Source of the DNA: an uncultured Sutterella sp.
GTDB lineage: Bacteria; Pseudomonadota; Gammaproteobacteria; Burkholderiales; Burkholderiaceae_F
Direction: 5' to 3'
NCBI GenBank assembly: GCA_900544255.1
Contig: UQUM01000043.1
Span: forward strand, 1 to 15,591
DNA length: 15,591 bases
Both the position numbers and the translations under genes were made by a program. A model generated the notes under the pieces. It saw nothing but the letters and a program-made list of their open reading frames with translations, was not told the origin of the DNA and did no database searches. Shown one piece after another: positions 12,070 through 15,591 of the stretch (positions within the stretch are counted from its first letter, which is position 1; every line of letters begins with the position of its first letter).

Positions 12070-15000
12070 TCACCATTCAGAATACGGAACCATCGGCTTA
12101 GGGGGCAAGTTGAGGTCGCCGTTCCAGTCCGTAAATGTGTAGCGGAGCCAAAGCCCGGCCATAAAGGGGTTGTAGTCCTGGGATTTTTGGTACGAGAATT
12201 CTGCGCCGCCAATCCAGCGGGAGGTGAATCTGCGTTCGATTCGGCCGCGAATGCCGGCAGATATGCCGGTGCTTGATTCGCTCACATCTCGGGCGTTCGG
12301 GTTGAGTTCATCGATGGTGGATTGAGAAATACCCATCGCCAGGGCTTCGGCAAACGGTTTTTTCAGAGGATAGATGTCGCGGCCCTTGGATCCGGAGTAC
12401 GAAGCGCCGATGTGGCCCTGCAGCCACCATGACCAGTCGCTGTAGCGGCGAGCTTCTTCGAGTGAGAGGCTCATGCCGATGTAGTTGTTGGGCGAATAGT
12501 AGCCACCCTGACCCATGTAGTAGTCCGACAAATCTTTTTGGTAGTGCCAGTAGAAGAGGCTCGCGCCTGCAGTGCGTTCCCAGTGCGGACAGTCGATCAA
12601 GCGCCGGTATGCACCCCCCATGAGTGCCAGTTTCTTGTTGTCGGCGACTCGGTGGCCCGTCAGGCGCTCGACGGCAACCTTGCTCCAGAAGCCGTATTCG
12701 CCGCCGTCGTCTGCCGACAGGTTTACGGCCGCTCCCAGTCTGCGAACACCGCCCCAGGTGAGGCCGGTCAAAGGATCGCGCTGTCCGCCGAAGGCGAGAA
12801 GGGATCCGGTTTCCGCACGGCGATATAGTTCGGTCGTGACGCTCAGACCGCCGACGGAACTCTTCCAATTGACTCCGCCGACGATGTCCTCGTAAAGGAA
12901 GCCCAGAGGCGTTGTGCCGATGTCGAAACCGAACTTGTCGCTTTGCCAGGCAAAGGCAATGGATTCGCCCGTGTCCTTGTTGACGGGTTTGCCAATTCTT
13001 GCGTCGTGAGCAGCATCGAGGAAGCCGAATGACTGTCTGCCGTTCTTAAGATTTCCGGTGTCCATGCGCACGGTATCGGCTCTCAGCACGGCGCGGCCGC
13101 CTGCAAGCGGGAAGCCGGCTTCCTTCATCCACACGAGGGCCTTGATGTCAGACCAGCCGGGCGTGCCGTCGTCAACGGTCAGCGCAGCTTCCGTTTTGAC
13201 GTATGACTGCCGGGCTTTGTACGTTTCGGCGGCTCGATCACGCAGGCTCACTTCCAGCCAGTCGCCCGCCTTCGCGGCCTTGCAGCAGGGGGTGTCGGGC
13301 GTTCTCATGGCAAGGGTGAATTCTGCGTCGGAGGATACGTCTCGTCCCGCAGCCAGTCCGGCGGCGCGGAAGGCGTTGCGGTAGTGCTCGAGAGCGTCGT
13401 TCGCAGTGCCGCGCGCTTCGGCACGCATGGCAAGATCCCGAAAGAGCATTGCCGCATCACGATTCACGCCTTCAGGCAGGCGGGCGAGCCAATAGGGCAG
13501 GCGCGATGAAACGGTCTTTTCGGCGCCTGCTGCGGTCATGAGCTGAACCCAGCGGATCAGCAGGTCGCTCGGGATCGTTTGAGCATTCGCGAGCTTTTCT
13601 GTTTCCCACGTCGTGAGGATTCCCAGGGCCTCCTCCTTGTCGGAGGATTCGATCAAAAGCGCAGCCTCGCGAAGCCGGGCTTCGTCAGTCCATTCGGCCG
13701 ATTTTCCGAGTTTCTGCCAGAACGCTCTCGCCAGAGGAATGTCGCCAGCGGTTTCAGCGATCTCTGCAGCCGAGGCCAGATTCCAGGAGGCGGAGACAGA
13801 GGCGTGTCTAAGGCGCTCGGCGGCCTCGTACCTGCGGCCTTCGTCGGCAAGGCGCCGAGCCTCGCGAACAGTCCATCTTTCGAGCGTATCCTCGTAGAGC
13901 GAACGTACCGATTCCAACCTTCTTGCCGGTGCCGGACTCAACTCGACGCCGCTCATAAAGGGCTCAAGCACGGCTAGCGCGGCGGCATCGTCGTCGATGC
14001 TGCGATAGAAAAGGGCGGCCGCATGCCGGAGCTCCTCATCTGTGCCGGACAAGCCGGCTTTGGAAGCATCGGCAAACAGCAAGCCCGCCTCATTCTTGCG
14101 TCCGAGACGGACCAGCGCATTGGCGAGCGTGAGGGTTCGCCAGGGATCCTTCGTGTCAAGACAATACTTTCGAAGCGCTTCAAGGTATTCACGGCTCGGC
14201 CTCTCGGTCTCGGTTTTCGGCGCCATGCGATCGAGGTTCGCGCGTGCGGCACGTTGAAGGAGCCTTTCCTTTCGTGCTTTCATTCGGCGGAGTTCGGAGG
14301 CTGACGCGCTCTTGGCCGCGCGAAGCCCCTGATCCACCCAGCGGGCGGCGGCATCAAGCTCTTCGCGAGCTTCACAGACGCTTGCAAGCCCCAGATAGCC
14401 GTAAGGATTCTCAGGCGCGATTCTTCTGGCCGATAGGAACTGCTTTTCGGCTTCCTTCAACCTGGATCGGCCGAGGGCCGCATCACCGCGATCGATGGCG
14501 AGCCAGAAGCGGGCGGAGGCGAGGGCTCGGCTCCATCGGGGGGCTCTGTCGTCGTCCGGGCGGGTTTTCAAGGCATTGGCGAGCACGGGAACTGCAGACT
14601 GGCGCCGTCCGTTGGTAAAGGCATCGACAAGTGCCTGTTCAAGCGTACGTTCGAAGCGAAGGTGTTCTGCACGGGTTTTGGCTTCAAGTGCAATCACCTG
14701 AGAGTCGGATCGTGCCAGCGTAATCCAAAGCCGGAGGGCTTCCTCCTCTCGTCCGGGAATCTGCGAGAGAAGCTCGGCATATTCGAGAAGCAGGCTTTCT
14801 TCCTGAGGGCGTCCGCCGAAGAGATTGTCGAATGCTTCAATGGCGGCAGACGGGTTGCCAGCTGCCGCCAGCATGCGCGCCTCGCTGAGCTTGTCGGCAT
14901 TCTTGTCTTCTATAAGAGAGACAAGAATGCGTGCCTGCTGGCAGGGAGCTCCTTGATTGAGCTCGCAGAGCTTTTGGACAACATTGTCGATCGAACTCTT

Positions 15001-15264
15001 ATTCCGGGCGCTGAGCATGGCGCTGCGAATCAAAAGGCGGAGCTCTTCCAGGATGACATTGGCGTCATGCGGATCCATCAGTGTGAGACGGCGAATGGCA
15101 TCGCGCTCAATCTCAGGCGTTACCGCACGGCGCGATTCCAGCACCTGATCGTTGAGCCAGATTCTGGGCTCCACAGAAGCAGTCGTCCTGTCGGCGGGCG
15201 ACGCTGCGCTCTCAAGGGCAATGCTGCCGAGAAGGGAGAGAACGAGCAGGACACGAGGCATCAT
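12070..15264 (-). CDS. bcsC: Cellulose synthase outer-membrane subunit BcsC
   Basis: The 1064-residue protein has a signal peptide (MMPRVLLVLSLLGSIALESA), a long alpha-helical TPR region (about 30-660, with repeats such as ALALVPGREEEALRLW-type helices and NPYGYLGLASVCEAREELDA) and a C-terminal BCSC_C beta barrel (about 670-1064; IGTTPLGFLYEDIVGGVNW, YYMGQGGYYSPNNYIG, WWLQGHIGASYSG). In the family the TPRs bind the periplasmic polymer and partner proteins and the barrel exports cellulose through the outer membrane. The length is slightly below E. coli BcsC (about 1157). It is translated with bcsB through an ATGA overlap. It converges on the c-di-GMP operon, whose products should control the Bcs synthase. 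Confidence 0.93.
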   Translation of the reverse strand: MMPRVLLVLSLLGSIALESAASPADRTTASVEPRIWLNDQVLESRRAVTPEIERDAIRRLTLMDPHDANVILEELRLLIRSAMLSARNKSSIDNVVQKLCELNQGAPCQQARILVSLIEDKNADKLSEARMLAAAGNPSAAIEAFDNLFGGRPQEESLLLEYAELLSQIPGREEEALRLWITLARSDSQVIALEAKTRAEHLRFERTLEQALVDAFTNGRRQSAVPVLANALKTRPDDDRAPRWSRALASARFWLAIDRGDAALGRSRLKEAEKQFLSARRIAPENPYGYLGLASVCEAREELDAAARWVDQGLRAAKSASASELRRMKARKERLLQRAARANLDRMAPKTETERPSREYLEALRKYCLDTKDPWRTLTLANALVRLGRKNEAGLLFADASKAGLSGTDEELRHAAALFYRSIDDDAAALAVLEPFMSGVELSPAPARRLESVRSLYEDTLERWTVREARRLADEGRRYEAAERLRHASVSASWNLASAAEIAETAGDIPLARAFWQKLGKSAEWTDEARLREAALLIESSDKEEALGILTTWETEKLANAQTIPSDLLIRWVQLMTAAGAEKTVSSRLPYWLARLPEGVNRDAAMLFRDLAMRAEARGTANDALEHYRNAFRAAGLAAGRDVSSDAEFTLAMRTPDTPCCKAAKAGDWLEVSLRDRAAETYKARQSYVKTEAALTVDDGTPGWSDIKALVWMKEAGFPLAGGRAVLRADTVRMDTGNLKNGRQSFGFLDAAHDARIGKPVNKDTGESIAFAWQSDKFGFDIGTTPLGFLYEDIVGGVNWKSSVGGLSVTTELYRRAETGSLLAFGGQRDPLTGLTWGGVRRLGAAVNLSADDGGEYGFWSKVAVERLTGHRVADNKKLALMGGAYRRLIDCPHWERTAGASLFYWHYQKDLSDYYMGQGGYYSPNNYIGMSLSLEEARRYSDWSWWLQGHIGASYSGSKGRDIYPLKKPFAEALAMGISQSTIDELNPNARDVSESSTGISAGIRGRIERRFTSRWIGGAEFSYQKSQDYNPFMAGLWLRYTFTDWNGDLNLPPKPMVPYSEW

Positions 15265-15591
15265 AGGCGATTCTTTTCAGTCTTCGCAATACGGAGTCGG
15301 CGCTTGTTGTGCGCGTACATCAGGCCGTAGATCATGAAGCCCATGAGCACGATGGCGCAGAAGGCGCACAAGACAAGAAGCAGAGGCGAATCCAGCAGAC
15401 GGAACCAGAGGCGTTGGTGCCAGGGCAGGTCGCCCGAATAGTAGGACGGCTCGGCGTAAAAGTTCAGCGCGGGCGACGCATGGACAAATGAGAGCGTCCC
15501 GCCGATGTCCCCAAGCGCATGCGGATCGGCCAGGCGATCGATAAGCTTCGTCGGGCCCCCCCGGAGTTGGCCGCAGGGCCGCGGCGGGGTT
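15261..15591 (-). CDS. bcsB: Cellulose synthase regulatory subunit BcsB, C-terminal end only
   Basis: The minus-strand frame entering from the right edge gives about 109 residues. It ends with GDLPWHQRLWFRLLDSPLLL, then a transmembrane helix (VLCAFCAIVLMGFMIYGLM) and a basic tail (HNKRRLRIAKTEKNRL). This is the layout of the BcsB C-terminus, which anchors the periplasmic protein in the inner membrane next to BcsA and completes the channel. The stop TGA (15261-15263) overlaps the bcsC ATG by four bases. The final 45 bases are very GC-rich and translate to PRRGPAANSGGG, which fits the family poorly, so the edge may hold a sequence error. Confidence 0.75.
   Translation of the reverse strand, partial: TPPRPCGQLRGGPTKLIDRLADPHALGDIGGTLSFVHASPALNFYAEPSYYSGDLPWHQRLWFRLLDSPLLLVLCAFCAIVLMGFMIYGLMYAHNKRRLRIAKTEKNRL

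Overview
The window reads as a piece of a Gram-negative, probably betaproteobacterial chromosome: it has a cellulose-secretion operon with an outer-membrane BcsC, c-di-GMP enzymes, a type IV pilin-like protein and a YafQ-type toxin. The GC-rich core genes and the mix of mobile elements recall gut Burkholderiales such as the Sutterellaceae. That placement is a guess; there is no rRNA or tRNA to anchor it.

Left part (1-2576), a mobile-element graveyard. It begins with the right end of an IS200/IS605-type element, including the hairpin at the 3' end of its TnpB guide RNA. A stub of a tyrosine integrase follows, then an intact orphan prepilin-like gene with a proline-rich linker and a terminator. 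An IS66 remnant (complete orf1, shortened orf2) appears to have cut the tail of a small membrane-protein gene. The stretch from about 2300 to 2519 on the minus strand is not a protein gene. It matches the 5' end of a group IIC intron, and it sits directly after the terminator hairpin of the next gene, where introns of this class usually insert.

Centre (2577-7688). Adenine deaminase (ade, minus strand) is intact; its Shine-Dalgarno sequence points to a TTG start. The 3' end of a transposase gene follows, then a three-gene plus-strand unit: a secreted SNase-type nuclease with a probable frameshift in a G run, a tiny membrane protein, and an AIM24/TIGR00266 protein. Facing it on the minus strand is a unit of a double-HTH protein, a RelB/DinJ antitoxin and a YafQ toxin, with a candidate operator.

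Right part (7695-15591), a c-di-GMP and cellulose locus. A plus-strand operon encodes a PAS/degenerate-GGDEF/EAL protein, a periplasmic amino-acid-type solute-binding protein and a membrane GGDEF cyclase. It converges on a minus-strand operon of bcsB (3' end only) and bcsC, which overlap by 4 bp. The likely logic is that the binding protein senses a periplasmic ligand for the cyclase, the cyclase and the EAL protein set local c-di-GMP, and c-di-GMP drives cellulose synthesis by the Bcs complex. The link between the two operons is inferred from position only.
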